Below are positions 35,949-45,790 of a DNA stretch of 64,000 nucleotides, one piece after another. The position numbers and the translations under genes are program-made. The notes beneath the pieces are model-generated. The model was given only the letters and a program-made list of their open reading frames with translations. It was not told the DNA's origin and did not search any database. The DNA is from a bacterium (lineage in GTDB: Bacteria > SZUA-182 > DTGQ01). How positions within the stretch are numbered: the stretch's first letter is position 1; every line of letters begins with the position of its first letter. Location of the stretch: positions 62,001 to 126,000 of the forward strand of contig JBFLZW010000049.1 in the NCBI GenBank assembly GCA_040755755.1. The letters run 5' to 3'.

Positions 35949-36160
35949 GGGCAGCTTTTCTCCCTCGCCCCTCTGGGGAGAGGGCCGGGGTGAGGGGCTA
36001 TTTTGGTTAGTAGCATAAAGTTAATACCACTGACTTTGAGGTGAGGAGCCCCCGATGGGCTCCCTGTATGACAGATGAGGGACCAGAATGGTTGCCGTAT
36101 CAGACACCCCCTCACCCTAACCCTCTCCCCCTCAAAGGGGGCGAGGGAGAAAAGCTGCCC
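35949..36160. repeat. Inverted-repeat-bounded element
   Basis: The left arm 35949-35998 (GGGCAGCTTTTCTCCCTCGC and on) is the reverse complement of the right arm 36107-36160 with a few differences. About 110 bases between them include the TTGGTTAGTAGCATAAAGTTAA tail shared with 22012-22034. No coding capacity. It lies just upstream of a small ORF. Confidence 0.7.
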
Positions 36161-36193
36161 CGGAGTAAGGAGAAAGAAAAGGAAGGGGTATCC

Positions 36194-36343
36194 TTGAACC
36201 AATACATCCTATTTTTTCTCAGCCGGGCTGTTACTGAAGAAGACATTGAAGGCCAGCGTGCTCAATTCGAGGCCATGCGTACACGATATCCGGTCAAGGA
36301 TGCAGAAGAAGCCCTCCAGAATCTCCTGAAGCAGAGGGATTAA
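36194..36343 (+). CDS. Small hypothetical protein (49 residues)
   Basis: A short frame from TTG 36194, with GGAAGGGG 5 nt upstream, gives a 49-residue protein beginning with NQYILFFLSRAVTEEDIEGQ after the initiator. It is acidic and helical with heptad-like spacing (AQFEAMR, AEEALQNLLKQ). An ATG at 36041 is in frame, but that extension translates the dispersed inverted repeat and is not believable. The FlgO-like lipoprotein gene starts 15 nt after the stop, so co-transcription is likely. The function is unknown, and the possibility that it is not expressed remains. Confidence 0.45.
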   Translation: MNQYILFFLSRAVTEEDIEGQRAQFEAMRTRYPVKDAEEALQNLLKQRD

Positions 36344-36358
36344 CAAGAGAGAAAACCG

Positions 36359-37012
36359 ATGCGGCGATTAAAATCATGCTTCTTTTTCCTAACGGCCCTC
36401 TCCCTCGTCCTCTTCCTCTTGCCGGGGTGCTCTTCCCTTCCCACTACCATACCCACCATGGCCCGGCCTTTCCCGGATGCTCATGGCTCCGCGCTTCTGG
36501 ATACGCTGGTGCATGACATCACCAGCGAGCTTTCAACCGTCTCTCCGGAGGAATTCTCTCCTGACAAACGGCTCCTGATCGCCACGTTTGTGGATTTGAA
36601 CGACCTGCGGAAGACTTCGGCCTTTGGCCGCCTTCTTTCGGAGCGGCTGATGACTTCCATGGGTGATCTTGGCTTTACGGTCATCGAGATCCGGAGGGGG
36701 GGCAGTGTCTATGTAATCGACAATGAAGGTGAAATGGTTTTAACCAGGAATGTCAGGGAGATTCCTGACACTATTCATGCCGGAGCAGTCATCTACGGGA
36801 CCTATCTGGTATCGGAGCGGGAAGTTTTGGTAACTGCCAGAATCGCCCGGTCTTCGGACTTTCGGATCTTGAAGAGCTGGAACGGAAGGGTTTCCAGGAC
36901 TGCCTTTATCGCCGGGCTCCTTGAAGATGACAACCGGCAGCCCGATGGGACTGATGGGCCTGGTGAGATAGATGATGAGATAGAGGTATATGAGCATCTA
37001 CCGGCAGAATAG
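36359..37012 (+). CDS. FlgO-family outer-membrane lipoprotein
   Basis: A 217-residue lipoprotein: MRRLKSCFFFLTALSLVLFL then lipobox LPGC (Cys24). The mature part has the FlgO pattern: LLDTLVHDITSEL, an early strand LLIATFVDLNDLRKTSAFGR, then LLSERLMTSMGDLGFTVIEIR, and later AGAVIYGTYLVSEREVLVTA before RSSDFRILKSW. FlgO proteins of Vibrio sit in the outer membrane and help motility; many non-flagellar relatives have unknown envelope roles. No flagellar gene is in the window. The acidic tail (DDNRQPDGTDGPGEIDDE) is extra. The next lipoprotein gene begins 31 nt downstream. Confidence 0.85.
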   Translation: MRRLKSCFFFLTALSLVLFLLPGCSSLPTTIPTMARPFPDAHGSALLDTLVHDITSELSTVSPEEFSPDKRLLIATFVDLNDLRKTSAFGRLLSERLMTSMGDLGFTVIEIRRGGSVYVIDNEGEMVLTRNVREIPDTIHAGAVIYGTYLVSEREVLVTARIARSSDFRILKSWNGRVSRTAFIAGLLEDDNRQPDGTDGPGEIDDEIEVYEHLPAE

Positions 37013-37043
37013 CTTTTCTTTGAAGGGGGGTGTGCTCTGAGGG

Positions 37044-37677
37044 ATGGGGAAAAAGGGTCTGGCTCTTCTGGCTGTCGTCAATTTCTGGCTTGTTGTATCA
37101 GGATGCTTCGCTCTGCGCAGGGAGGCGGGCGGAGGAAGGGGCTTTCGATCGAATATCAATCTCATTGTCGCTCCCCGCAAGTCTTCCAGCCGGGGGGTGA
37201 AGGCTGCATTGGCTTTCTCCGCACCCATGCCGTATCCTTCTGCGGTCCTTGCTTCGGAATGCATGGCCATCTTCCAGAGGGCTTTTGTGGAGCAGAGAGT
37301 GTTCAAGGTCATCACGCGGTTTTCCGCTCAGGGCGAGCCGGTGGAAGCTCTCATGGAGCTGGCCAGAGAAAAGGGGTTCGATTTTCTGGTGCAGGGAACG
37401 GTGACGGATTTTTTTTTGCCCAGGGGGCCGAGACATCCCGGGTTGCGGTTTCCCTCAAAGTCTACAACCTGAAAACCCGGGCCACCATCTGGTATCTTGA
37501 CTGCCTGGCCAGGGGTTCCGGGCGTGAGGAGATGGATTGGATATTCTGGAAAAGTCCGGCCCACGAGCCGCCACCTCCTGATGCCTTATTGGCCATGCTG
37601 GCCCGGGATGTAGCCAGACTTATGGCCACACGAGGAAGGGACGGAAAGAAGAAGCTGCGGAAATGGTCGAGAGCTGA
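37044..37677 (+). pseudogene. Frameshifted CsgG/FlgO-like lipoprotein
   Basis: The frame from ATG 37044 gives a lipoprotein N-terminus (lipobox LVVSGC, Cys21), then SNINLIVAPRKSS, VLASECMAIFQRAFVEQRVFKV and GFDFLVQGTVTDFF. At a run of nine T (37409-37417) the frame changes: the original frame stops at 37472. The +2 frame continues with FFFAQGAETSRVAVSLKVYN, TRATIWYLDC and LLAMLARDVARLMATRG. Ten T would join the halves into one CsgG/FlgO-like protein. It may be a sequencing or assembly slip, a true pseudogene, or a transcriptional slippage site. The downstream frame has no natural stop and runs antisense through the next gene, so the end given is approximate. Its mirror-image neighbour has the same kind of break. 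Confidence 0.7.
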
Positions 37678-40600
37678 GCAGCAAAGACCGGATAAAGCAA
37701 AATCCCTCCCCTACCTTCTCCTTCTCTTTCACCTGCTGGATATCGCTTGTCCTGGTGACGGTAATGGCCGAGTAGCCGGTCGGGGTGCCGCTCTCGTTGG
37801 CCAGCCTGAAAACAAAGCGGTTTTCTCCTTCCCGGAGGCTGCTTTGATACCCGACCGTGGACTGGCCGCTATACGATGGCAAAAGGGCATTATTGATGGT
37901 CAGGGTCGATCCGCGGGCAGGCTGATCCATCTGCAGAACAATGTGGATGGTATCTTCCGTGGTGGTATAGGTAGTGCTGTCGGCGACAGGCTCGACAATG
38001 CGCATGATCCCGGTGTAAATGGCCAGCAGGCCGTCGCGGTCAATTTCCTGCCCGGATTCGTCAACCGCCTGATATTCGATCGGGTTCTCTCCCAGGCTCA
38101 ATTCAACCGAATCGGTCCAGGGAAGGTTGACAAGACCGGAAGAAGGATGATCGCCGGACTGAAAAGGGATTTCGGTTCTATTTCGGTAAATCCTTCGGGT
38201 GGTAAAGGGGGTTTCTCCTTCAACCATGAGGGCAGGTGTCTGGAGAATCAGGACCTTTTCAACCGGGTTGTCGATCCGGAACCTGGCCAGCGATGGATCG
38301 ACCAGGTATACCTTCAGAAAGTCCAGGCCGATCAGCTCACCCGAAGCATCATAGGCCATGATGTAAAAGTCGTTTTCCCATCCCGCCAGATCGACCTCCT
38401 GCTCCCAGACAGGGCTGCCTGCTGTATAGCCAGTCAGGCTCCGGCCATTGATCTTCACTGCCGAGGGCTGCGGTTCTTCCGGGGTCGGGAGAACGGTTCC
38501 GCTTAACAGGAGTTTTTTTTTCCCGTAACATAATCCTCTTCGACCGTAGGCCGGGTGATTTCCAGAACACCTGAATTGGTAATAATGATTTCATCCCTGC
38601 CCAGGATGTCGTTGTTGAGGTCATAGGCCAGAACGGTAAAGGTCGTTTTCCCCAGCGGCAGGGAGGCATTATACGACCAGACCGTGGTATTGGCCTGATA
38701 ACCGGAAAGCACCTGGTCGTTGACCAGTATCTCGGTGGTGTCGGGTGAGGTCTTTCCTCCGAGGAGAACCTGCTTTCTTTTGGTCTGATAGGTGGGGGCA
38801 TCGGTGGGCTGGGTAATGAACAGATCGCCAAAGCTCTGGCTGAACAATATGGTTATGGAATCGGTCCCGATTTCTTCACCCTGGGCATTATAGGCCGCAA
38901 CCACAATCTGGTTTTCCCCTGTTTCCAGAGAGATGGTGGTGGACCAGTTGTCACTTCCGGCCTGATATCCGGAAATGGTCTTTCCGTTGACACGGATCTG
39001 GCTGGTGCTGGAAGGAGTATCGCCGCCAAGGCTGAGTTGCTGATTCTCGGCGGTATATTGGCCGCTTTCGGTCGGCACTTTGATTATCAGAGTCTTATCC
39101 ACGAATCCCGGCTGATAATTGATCGTGATGCCGGTTTCGCCAAGGAGGTTCCCAGCGATATCAAAGGCTTTGAAGGTAAAGTTGTTATCTCCCATAGCCA
39201 GCGTCAGGGAGGAAGTACTCCAGGAGACGGAGCCGGGAACATACCCGGCCAGGGGTATGCTGTTCATGGTCAAGGAGCTGGTCGATGAAGGGGCCTGCCC
39301 GCCGATAGATATTGTGGACTGGCCGGTCTGGTAATAACCGCTCGATGCAGGATTGATAATAGTGAGAGATCCCTCTCCCCCTCCTCCCTGGGTGGAGAGA
39401 ATGGACAGGGAATCTGTCCCGACCACTTTTCCGGAGCCATCTTTGGCCGTAAAAGAAAAAAAATTGATTCCCTGGTGAAGACTGGCCGATGTCTCCCAAC
39501 TGGTCTGGCCGCCTGAATAACCGCCAATCCTCACTCCATTGCTTTCGATAGTCGCTGTTTCAGGGGCCGTCAGCCCTCCTATGGTCAAATAAGCGGCCTG
39601 GGTCTCATAAGTGTCTGCATCCGCAGGATTGGTGATTTTAAACTTACCGGCAGAAGTTACCACGATCTTAATGCTCGATTGGCCAATACTCTTGCCGTCC
39701 TTATCGAGAGCCGAAGCATTGACGATGTTTTCTCCTATCTTCAAAGAAATGCCCGTGTACCAGCTCAGATCTGCGGGCGTGTAAGCGGAAACGGGCTTTC
39801 CCTGAACCGTCACCGAACCGGTATTCTGTGGCGTGATGCCGGAAACGGTGATCGAGGAGCGGGAGGTATACCAGGTTCCCTCATCGGGGGTGATGGGAGA
39901 AATGAAGGTAAATTGGATTTGTCCTTTAGTCAGGGTAATGTTTTTAACCAGCGCATCCCCCGGAGAGAAGACGACGTTTTTCTCGAGGTATGAATTGTAA
40001 TTTCCTTTTACGGCCACCAGGGTATAGGTTCCTTCTATGACACCGGGCAGAGAGTAATTTCCTGAAGAGTCGGTCAGTGTCTGAAAAAAAATTTCGGGCT
40101 GGAGTCTGGAAACCAGACCCACGAGAGCGCTGGGCAGCCCCCCCTTCCCGGATTCGGATACGGTACCGGAGAGGGAAGCGAGGGACATCGTCGAATCCGA
40201 GACAGGAATAAAAAGGCTGTTGGCCGCAGTACCGATATTGACGCCCTGGGAGGAGGTTGAAGAGGCATGCTGATAGACCATGGTGCCGGGCAAAGAGGCG
40301 GGTTTCCTCAGCACGGTAAAGGTGGCGGTGAAAAGCTCGCTGCCGTGAGGGATCACCCGGTCATTGAAGCCGATTACCATTACCCTCAGCTTGTTGTCCC
40401 GGATCAGGTTCGAATACAGTGTTTTTTTGTTCTGCATGTCCGACGAGACTTTCACATCCCGGTCAGGAGAAATGGAGAGGATTTCCTTATCGAACAAAAT
40501 GTCGGTCATAATACCGCCAATAAGCTCGTTATCCATATCGATGAGCATGAACCGTAAACGGACCCCGTCTCCGGGGCTGATTGACCGGCTCCCGGTGTTG

Positions 40601-40716
40601 ACCGGCTCCATGCTCATCTTTATGGCCACGGCTGCATGGGTGGAAGAAATTCCCACGGAAAGCAGAAAAATCAGTGAAAGAAGGAAATATAAGAGGGGGA
40701 TATCCCCTTGTTTCAT
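37586..40716 (-). pseudogene. Exported cohesin-like/Ig-repeat protein with homopolymer frameshift
   Basis: Read from ATG 40716 (AGAGGAG upstream): signal peptide to about THAA, a cohesin-like domain (PGDGVRLRFMLIDMDNELIG, FTATFTVLRKPA), a carboxypeptidase-regulatory-like unit (LSGTVSESGKGGLPSALVGL) and an array of about 90-residue Ig-like repeats marked by TxxGY(x)xG and GENxxxxxAxDxxG. The frame ends at 38503 just after nine A (38513-38521 on the minus strand). An overlapping frame continues the sixth repeat (KINGRSLTGYTAGSPVWEQE) and two more repeats to a stop at 37586. One extra A would restore a single protein of about 1040 residues. The intact part looks functional, so slippage or a sequence error is at least as likely as decay. 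Confidence 0.75.
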
Positions 40717-40916
40717 GCGTCAATTCTCCTCTTGATCTGCAAATCTTCCCGGATTTCACCTCATCATTCCTTATCGGTTACTGCTCCCTTGCGACATCGG
40801 ATGTTTCTGCCGGGAAGGAAGTTCTCCTGGCTCCTGCCCCCTGGATCCGAAGGATCAGGAAAAGAAAGTCGATAGAGAAGGTAATAAACCAGAAGGAGTG
40901 TTTGCCCACCGTGCTC

Positions 40917-41381
40917 ATGGAATTGAAGGAAATCGGCGTAGTAATCTCGGAGATTAAAAGATTTACCCAGGTGCGTCATCTGCAGCGGAACGGATGGACC
41001 GCGGATACCTGCCAGATCAAGCTGAAATCACACTATAAACGAGGTCTGGGCGGATTGGAGGGATTCTCGCGGGTGATCATTCTGTATTGGATCAGCCAGC
41101 ACAGGCTGTGGAAAATGCCCAAGGACAATCCCAAGCCCAAGCGAGTTAAAATCTTTGCCACCCGCATTCCGGTCCGGCCCAATCCTATCGGCCTGTCGGT
41201 GGTTGAGCTGCTCGATTTTTCTCCTGAAGATGGCACCCTGACCGTCAAAGGACTGGATGCCATTGACGGCACGCCAATTCTGGATATCAAACCTTACCTT
41301 CCCCATTTCGACAGTTATCCTGAAGCCACCGTGCCGGAGTGGATCGCCAGGTATCTGAGAGATGATTTCTCCGGAGAGTAA
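40917..41381 (+). CDS. trmO: TrmO/TsaA-like tRNA methyltransferase
   Basis: About 154 residues of the TsaA/YaeB family. Motifs: ELKEIGVVISEIKR at the start, GLEGFSRVIILYWI, then TRIPVRPNPIGLSVVELL and KGLDAIDGTPILDIKPYLPHFD, the family signature. The Escherichia coli enzyme N6-methylates t6A37 of tRNA-Thr using SAM; here the substrate is assumed by homology. There is no conserved N-terminal extension, and the frame is open upstream to 40674 without support. ATG 40917 and GTG 40911 are both possible; GGAG lies 12 nt before the GTG. It stands alone on the plus strand, divergent from the Ig-repeat gene. Confidence 0.85.
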   Translation: MELKEIGVVISEIKRFTQVRHLQRNGWTADTCQIKLKSHYKRGLGGLEGFSRVIILYWISQHRLWKMPKDNPKPKRVKIFATRIPVRPNPIGLSVVELLDFSPEDGTLTVKGLDAIDGTPILDIKPYLPHFDSYPEATVPEWIARYLRDDFSGE

Positions 41382-41471
41382 CTGTGCAGGCTCTAAGTAC
41401 ATCAATTATTTTTGACTTCTATCCGAAAAGTAAGATATACTGTAGATATGGTAGCCAAGAGAGAAGGTAAT

Positions 41472-41807
41472 ATGCCAGAGCAAAATGAACCGAAACCGGA
41501 GTACTTCGAAAAGTACCTGGAAATGAGATTCCAGCGTATCGATGAGGCCATTATGCATATCGACCAAAAGGTCGCGCATATTGACCAACGGGTAGAACAT
41601 ATTGACCAACGGGTAGAGTATATCGACCAAAAAGTAGAGACAATCAAAGCTGATAACCAGACAACCCGCCGATGGGTAATCGGCACGGTAGTAGGGACGG
41701 GCCTTGTTGTGCTCTTTGGCATGGCTGCTATTTTCCTTTCCTTCGCCCAAATCCAAACATCATGGATGCAGCAGGTAATTTCTTTCGGGCTCAAAGCGAT
41801 AAAGTAA
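41472..41807 (+). CDS. Small coiled-coil single-pass membrane protein
   Basis: A 111-residue protein starting MPEQNEPKPEYFEKYLEMRF, with GAGAAGG before ATG 41472. The middle is four tandem seven-residue repeats of the form H-I-D-Q-(K/R)-V-(A/E), encoded by four 21-bp units at 41556-41639. These make an obvious coiled coil. A single hydrophobic segment follows (WVIGTVVGTGLVVLFGMAAI). The layout recalls short coiled-coil membrane proteins of DUF1640 type, but no function can be assigned. Repeat number could vary between strains. ATG 41412 is in frame but has weaker support. Confidence 0.65.
   Translation: MPEQNEPKPEYFEKYLEMRFQRIDEAIMHIDQKVAHIDQRVEHIDQRVEYIDQKVETIKADNQTTRRWVIGTVVGTGLVVLFGMAAIFLSFAQIQTSWMQQVISFGLKAIK
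41556..41639 (+). repeat. Four tandem 21-bp coding repeats
   Basis: Four units beginning at 41556, 41577, 41598 and 41619 share CATATYGACCAAMRGGTMGMR-like sequence, the middle two differing only at the last base. Each encodes one heptad of the coiled coil. Confidence 0.85.
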
Positions 41808-41847
41808 CCCGCCGTTTCAACTATAAGCATAGCATTGGTGCATATAT

Positions 41848-43260
41848 TCAGATCCTGTCTGCCCTGATCAGATTGGTGGTCCCGGCCTCCTTGAGCGGCA
41901 GACCGGCAGTAAAGATCACGATATCGCCGCAGCAAACCCATCCATTGCTTTCGGCTATCTGCTTGGCCTGCAAAATCATGTCATCCAGGTCGGAAAAATC
42001 GGGCAGGAGAAATGGATGGACGCCCCAGGAAAGCTGGAGCCTGCGTTGCGTGGAGCTGTGCCGACTGAAGGCCAGAATGGGGACCTGGGGCCGGTATTGG
42101 GCAATCAGCCGGGCTGTCTGCCCTGATTCCGTAGGGGTAATGATCGCCCTCGCTCTCAGGTAATAAGCCATGTCATTACTGGCCTGACTGACAGCCTCCT
42201 CGATAGTCAAGGGCTCACAGCCTGCCTTCGGCTCCAGATTCCTCCAGAAGGGAAAGCTGTTTTCCGCCTCTCTGATGACGTTGGACATGACCTGAACGGT
42301 TTCAACAGGATATTTCCCCGCAGCCGTCTCTTCGGAAAGCATCAGGGCATCGGAACCATCGAGTACGGCATTGGCTACGTCCGCAGCCTCAGCCCGCGTA
42401 GGCCGGGTATTTTCCACCATGGATTTGAGCATCTGGGTGGCCGTAATGACCGGTTTCCCTGCCCGGTTGGCCTTTCTGATGAGCTGCTTCTGGATAGCCG
42501 GAACCTTCTCCAGCGGAATCTCAACCCCCAGGTCTCCTCTGGCAATCATGACTGCGTCGGCAACCTCGATAATCCGGTCGAAATTTTCAACCGCACTCCC
42601 CTTTTCAATCTTGGCGATAAGATTGGTCGAAGCACCTGTTTGCTTCAAAAGACTTTTGGCCTGACAAAGGTCTTCCGCTGTCCGGACAAAAGACAGGGCT
42701 GCAAAATCCACCCCCTGCTCGATCCCCCAGCGAAGATCCTCTTCGTCTTTGCAGGTAAAAGCGGGAATGGATGAAGTATCTCCCGGCAGATTGATTCCCT
42801 TGTGAGAGGCAAGAGTTCCCCCGATCACCACCCGGCATTCAACTTCATTGAGCCTTGTGGCAATAACTTCCAGTTGGATGCTTCCATCTGCCAGGAGCAG
42901 GGCATCTCCGGCTTTCATGCTCTGAATCATCAAAGGGTAGTTTACCGATACCCGGTAAGCATTTCCTTCCACCGGCTCCGTAGTCAGGATAAAGATGTCT
43001 CCCTGTTTGAGCAGAATTTCTCCTCCGGCAATGGAGCCGATTCGAAGCTTTGGCCCTGCCAGGTCCTGCAAAACAGCCACCGGCTTTCCGAGGGCATGCG
43101 ATATCGACCGAACAAGGTCCAGGGTCTGCCGGTGCTCCTCCCTGGTTCCATGAGAGAAGTTGAGGCGGGCAACATCCATCCCTGACCGGATCAGCTTCTC
43201 CAGAACATCCGGGTTCCGGCTGGCAGGCCCGATAGTACAGATAATCTTCGTCCTTCTCAT
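41848..43260 (-). CDS. pyk: Pyruvate kinase
   Basis: A 470-residue glycolytic enzyme making pyruvate and ATP from phosphoenolpyruvate and ADP. The N-terminus [15 protein letters not shown] and RLNFSHGT are diagnostic. The active site stretch [24 protein letters not shown] and [20 protein letters not shown] is complete, followed by [18 protein letters not shown]. The C-terminal allosteric domain includes [15 protein letters not shown] and ends in TNLIRADRI. Its start overlaps the tyrS stop by 4 nt and GGGAGAAGAA precedes it, so it is translationally coupled to the tRNA synthetase. This pairing with tyrS is unusual but probably only a shared transcript. Confidence 0.97.
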   Translation of the reverse strand: MRRTKIICTIGPASRNPDVLEKLIRSGMDVARLNFSHGTREEHRQTLDLVRSISHALGKPVAVLQDLAGPKLRIGSIAGGEILLKQGDIFILTTEPVEGNAYRVSVNYPLMIQSMKAGDALLLADGSIQLEVIATRLNEVECRVVIGGTLASHKGINLPGDTSSIPAFTCKDEEDLRWGIEQGVDFAALSFVRTAEDLCQAKSLLKQTGASTNLIAKIEKGSAVENFDRIIEVADAVMIARGDLGVEIPLEKVPAIQKQLIRKANRAGKPVITATQMLKSMVENTRPTRAEAADVANAVLDGSDALMLSEETAAGKYPVETVQVMSNVIREAENSFPFWRNLEPKAGCEPLTIEEAVSQASNDMAYYLRARAIITPTESGQTARLIAQYRPQVPILAFSRHSSTQRRLQLSWGVHPFLLPDFSDLDDMILQAKQIAESNGWVCCGDIVIFTAGLPLKEAGTTNLIRADRI

Positions 43261-44483
43261 TTCTCTTCTCCCTGCCCTGCTTTGACCTTTAAAAATTTCC
43301 TCTTCCCGACCTTGATCACCCGTTCTCCATCTGCGGCAAGCTCCAGATTTTCATCGACCACCCGCTCACCGTCGATACTGACGCTTCCCTGCTTGATCAA
43401 TCGGCGTGCCTGGCTGCTGCTGTCCACCGTGCGGGAATCGACCAGGATCCGGACAAGCCATACCCGGCTGCCCGGAGCGAGCGTATATTCAGGAACTTCA
43501 TCCGGGATCTCCTTTCGCTGGTGAACAGCTTCAAAATGCTCTTCCCCTGTCCTGGCAGCCTCGGCTCCATGATATTGCCTGACAATATAGGCGGCCAGGT
43601 CCTTTTTCGCATCCCGCGGGTTCATAATTCCTTCGGCCATTTCCCGCCGCAGCCTTTCAATGTATGAGGCCGGATGGTCGGTGAGCAGGTTGTAATACCG
43701 GATCATCAGATCATCGGAAATGGACATGATCTTGCCGTACATCTGGTCAGGATCCTCATCGATGCCGATGTAGTTGCCAAGGCTCTTGCTCATCTTCTGT
43801 ACCCCGTCGGTTCCTTCGAGCAGGGGCATCATCATGACCACCTGGGGGGATTGCCCCCAGTCCCGCTGCAGATCCCTTCCCACCAGCAGGTTAAATTTTT
43901 GATCCGTTCCCCCAAGCTCTACATCGGATTGAAGCATGACCGAATCATACCCTTGAATCAGGGGATACAGAAACTCGTGGATGCTGATCGGCATGCGGCT
44001 GGCAAACCGCCTGGAGAAATCATCCCGCTCCAGCATCCGGGCTACGGTCTGCCGGGCGCAGAGCTTAATCAGCCCCTCGGCGTTCATTTCGGACATCCAC
44101 CGGCTGTTGAAGGCCACCGTGGTCTTTTCCCGGTCCAGAATCTTGAAAATCTGGCGCTGATAGGTCTCGGCGTTCTTTATCACCTCGTCCCTGGTCAGGG
44201 TTTTGCGGGTTTCCGATTTGCCGGTAGGATCACCGATCATGCCGGTGAAATCGCCGATTAAAAAAATCACCTCATGGCCAAGCCGCTGAAAATCCCGCAG
44301 CTTCTGAACCAAAACCGTATGCCCCAGATGTATATCCGGGGCCGTGGGATCAAATCCAGCCTTGATCCGGAGGGGCCTGCGGGTTGCCGCCGACTGCTCC
44401 AGTTTTTTCAGGAGTTCATCCTCAGAAATGATCTCCACCGCACCTTTGGTGAGTATTTCCATTTGTTCTTTTGGAGTTAGCAT
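43257..44483 (-). CDS. tyrS: Tyrosyl-tRNA synthetase, TyrRS-Z type
   Basis: A 408-residue enzyme that charges tRNA-Tyr. The HIGH motif appears as HLGH ([16 protein letters not shown]), the KMSKS motif as [13 protein letters not shown], and a C-terminal S4-like RNA-binding domain reads [21 protein letters not shown]. Length and the insertion of the [17 protein letters not shown] loop fit the TyrZ group. ATG 44483 gives the natural N-terminus [14 protein letters not shown]; the frame is open back to 44582 through a dispersed repeat. No T-box leader is visible upstream. Confidence 0.96.
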   Translation of the reverse strand: MLTPKEQMEILTKGAVEIISEDELLKKLEQSAATRRPLRIKAGFDPTAPDIHLGHTVLVQKLRDFQRLGHEVIFLIGDFTGMIGDPTGKSETRKTLTRDEVIKNAETYQRQIFKILDREKTTVAFNSRWMSEMNAEGLIKLCARQTVARMLERDDFSRRFASRMPISIHEFLYPLIQGYDSVMLQSDVELGGTDQKFNLLVGRDLQRDWGQSPQVVMMMPLLEGTDGVQKMSKSLGNYIGIDEDPDQMYGKIMSISDDLMIRYYNLLTDHPASYIERLRREMAEGIMNPRDAKKDLAAYIVRQYHGAEAARTGEEHFEAVHQRKEIPDEVPEYTLAPGSRVWLVRILVDSRTVDSSSQARRLIKQGSVSIDGERVVDENLELAADGERVIKVGKRKFLKVKAGQGEEK

Positions 44484-44540
44484 AGTCTTTCTTCTCTGTT
44501 TATAGTCCTTAATGTCAGGAAATGTTAATGAGGAGATATC

Positions 44541-44597
44541 AGCCACTGATCCATAGATCAGTGGCCACTGATCACTGACCACTGACCACTGGCCACT
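44541..44597. repeat. Imperfect GTGGTCAGT-family repeat
   Basis: GATCAGTGGCCACTGATCAC followed by TGACCACTGACCACTGGCCACT. Same family as 21324-21378 and 49365-49411. Palindromic (CAGTGGCCACTG). Confidence 0.75.
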
Positions 44598-44613
44598 TTT
44601 TTCCTGTCCTGAT

Positions 44614-45132
44614 TCACTGGCTCTTTGTCACCGGCTCTGTCGGGGCAGGTTGGCCTGTTACCCAGCGGGCCGGGCATCCGGCCAGTTCCTTGCAGGATCG
44701 GCAGCCAAGACAGGCATGTTCGGTCAAAAGGCCGGTAATAACCAGCACAAGCCCTGATCCCAGCCAGAGGCTTGCAGAATCCCTGATGAAGATGATCCGC
44801 CATGCTGCTCCGCCAAGGGGGAAAAGGCCGATGGGCAGCAGGAAAACATTGTGCCAGATGCCTTCGGTAAAGGCATGGCAGGTATCCTTGCGGTAGAGCA
44901 GGCCTGCCAGGAGCCCGAAACCGGTACTGCACCGCCGCCCGTGGTAGTAGCACCGGGTGCAGCGAAGGGCGGGCATAATCATGGTAGCTGCGGCCAGGCA
45001 GTAGAAGCCATACAGGAGGGCCAGGCTGTAATGCAGCCCCCCGAGGATCCACAGTCCGAGGCCGAGGAGGCTCAGGTTGAACATATTGCGCAGGATGGGG
45101 ACATAGATCGGATAATTCTCTACTTCTTTCAT
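44614..45132 (-). CDS. Cys-rich integral membrane protein of unknown function
   Basis: A 172-residue protein with about four hydrophobic helices ([60 protein letters not shown]). Two cysteine clusters flank the helices: [18 protein letters not shown] after the second and [18 protein letters not shown] near the C-terminus. The spacing (CxxC, CxxCxxxxxC) suggests iron-sulphur or zinc binding, or a redox role at the membrane. No family was recognised. The cytochrome gene upstream ends 93 nt away on the same strand, so a shared electron-transfer function is possible but only by context. Confidence 0.6.
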   Translation of the reverse strand: MKEVENYPIYVPILRNMFNLSLLGLGLWILGGLHYSLALLYGFYCLAAATMIMPALRCTRCYYHGRRCSTGFGLLAGLLYRKDTCHAFTEGIWHNVFLLPIGLFPLGGAAWRIIFIRDSASLWLGSGLVLVITGLLTEHACLGCRSCKELAGCPARWVTGQPAPTEPVTKSQ

Positions 45133-45225
45133 ACCCTCACGGAAAAACCGGAAGCCAGGAGCCGAAATGTGGTTTTTCCCTCCTGGCTCATGAATTCTGA
45201 CTACTGTTCACTCTTCACCGGCCAC

Positions 45226-45681
45226 TTATTTACCTGCCGATTTTCCTGGCGGCGATGGTAGAGAGTGGGCGTCAGGGGCAGTCGGATCTTTCAGGGTGGA
45301 GAGATATTGAACCAGAGCTTCAATATCCGCATCGGTGGGATCTTCCTCGAACATATCGATCCGTGGTTCCTCAAAGAGATGAGCTTTCAACCACGCCCGC
45401 AGGCTTGCCTGATCCCGGTGAACGGCTACTCCACCCAGATTCCTCGAATTATTCAGCGGTTTGCCTTTTCCGTCTCCGCCTTGTCCGTTGAGCACGTGGC
45501 ACAGCAGGCAATTTACCTCATCGAAGATTTTTTTCCCCGCTGCTATCTGCTGGGATACCTGTTTGCTGGCATTCTGTGCCCCGTCGGCATCCGAAATGAT
45601 CCCTCCGATAAACAGCGCAGTTGTCAAAAGCATGAGATTGAGAATAACCAGTTGGGAAACTTTGGTGGACCGAAATTGCAT
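45226..45681 (-). CDS. Monoheme c-type cytochrome
   Basis: A 151-residue exported protein. The N-terminal hydrophobic stretch LVILNLMLLTTALFIGGII is a signal or membrane anchor. A single heme motif follows, Cys58-Leu-Leu-Cys61-His62, with an extended GQGGDGKGKPLNNSRNLGG loop and a helix ALVQYLSTLKD that closes the cytochrome fold. Met in IDMFEED may be the sixth ligand. Its likely place is the periplasm, carrying one electron between membrane complexes. AAAAGGAGAT precedes the start. The Cys-rich membrane protein follows on the same strand. Confidence 0.88.
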   Translation of the reverse strand: MQFRSTKVSQLVILNLMLLTTALFIGGIISDADGAQNASKQVSQQIAAGKKIFDEVNCLLCHVLNGQGGDGKGKPLNNSRNLGGVAVHRDQASLRAWLKAHLFEEPRIDMFEEDPTDADIEALVQYLSTLKDPTAPDAHSLPSPPGKSAGK

Positions 45682-45790
45682 AGATCATCTCCTTTTCCTG
45701 AAGAACAACGGGGTAAATAACCGATCTGTCTGCAACCCTCTTTAGTTATACTTATCTGAATACAATAGATACCATCCTCTTGGTGATTTG

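Larger units (their letters stand above)
35534..36193. other. Repeat-dense intergenic region
   Basis: About 660 bases with no credible gene. It contains the 124-bp palindrome (35716-35839), the 51-bp repeat copy (35850-35900) and an inverted-repeat pair (35949-35998 with 36107-36160). Open frames here translate palindromic repeats. The region separates the giant lipoproteins from the small envelope lipoprotein cluster. Confidence 0.6.

Noticed and set aside
36041-36193. N-terminal extension of the 49-residue ORF from ATG 36041
   Set aside because: It translates the CTCACCC/CTCTCCCC arm of the inverted-repeat element.
37678-38506. Plus-strand continuation of the frameshifted lipoprotein frame
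   Set aside because: It lies antisense to Ig repeats of the convergent gene and loses all lipoprotein-like character after about 37,660.
41402-41941. Minus-strand frames opposite the coiled-coil gene
   Set aside because: Their openness results from the 21-bp repeats; the plus strand has a ribosome site, a clear coiled coil and a membrane helix.
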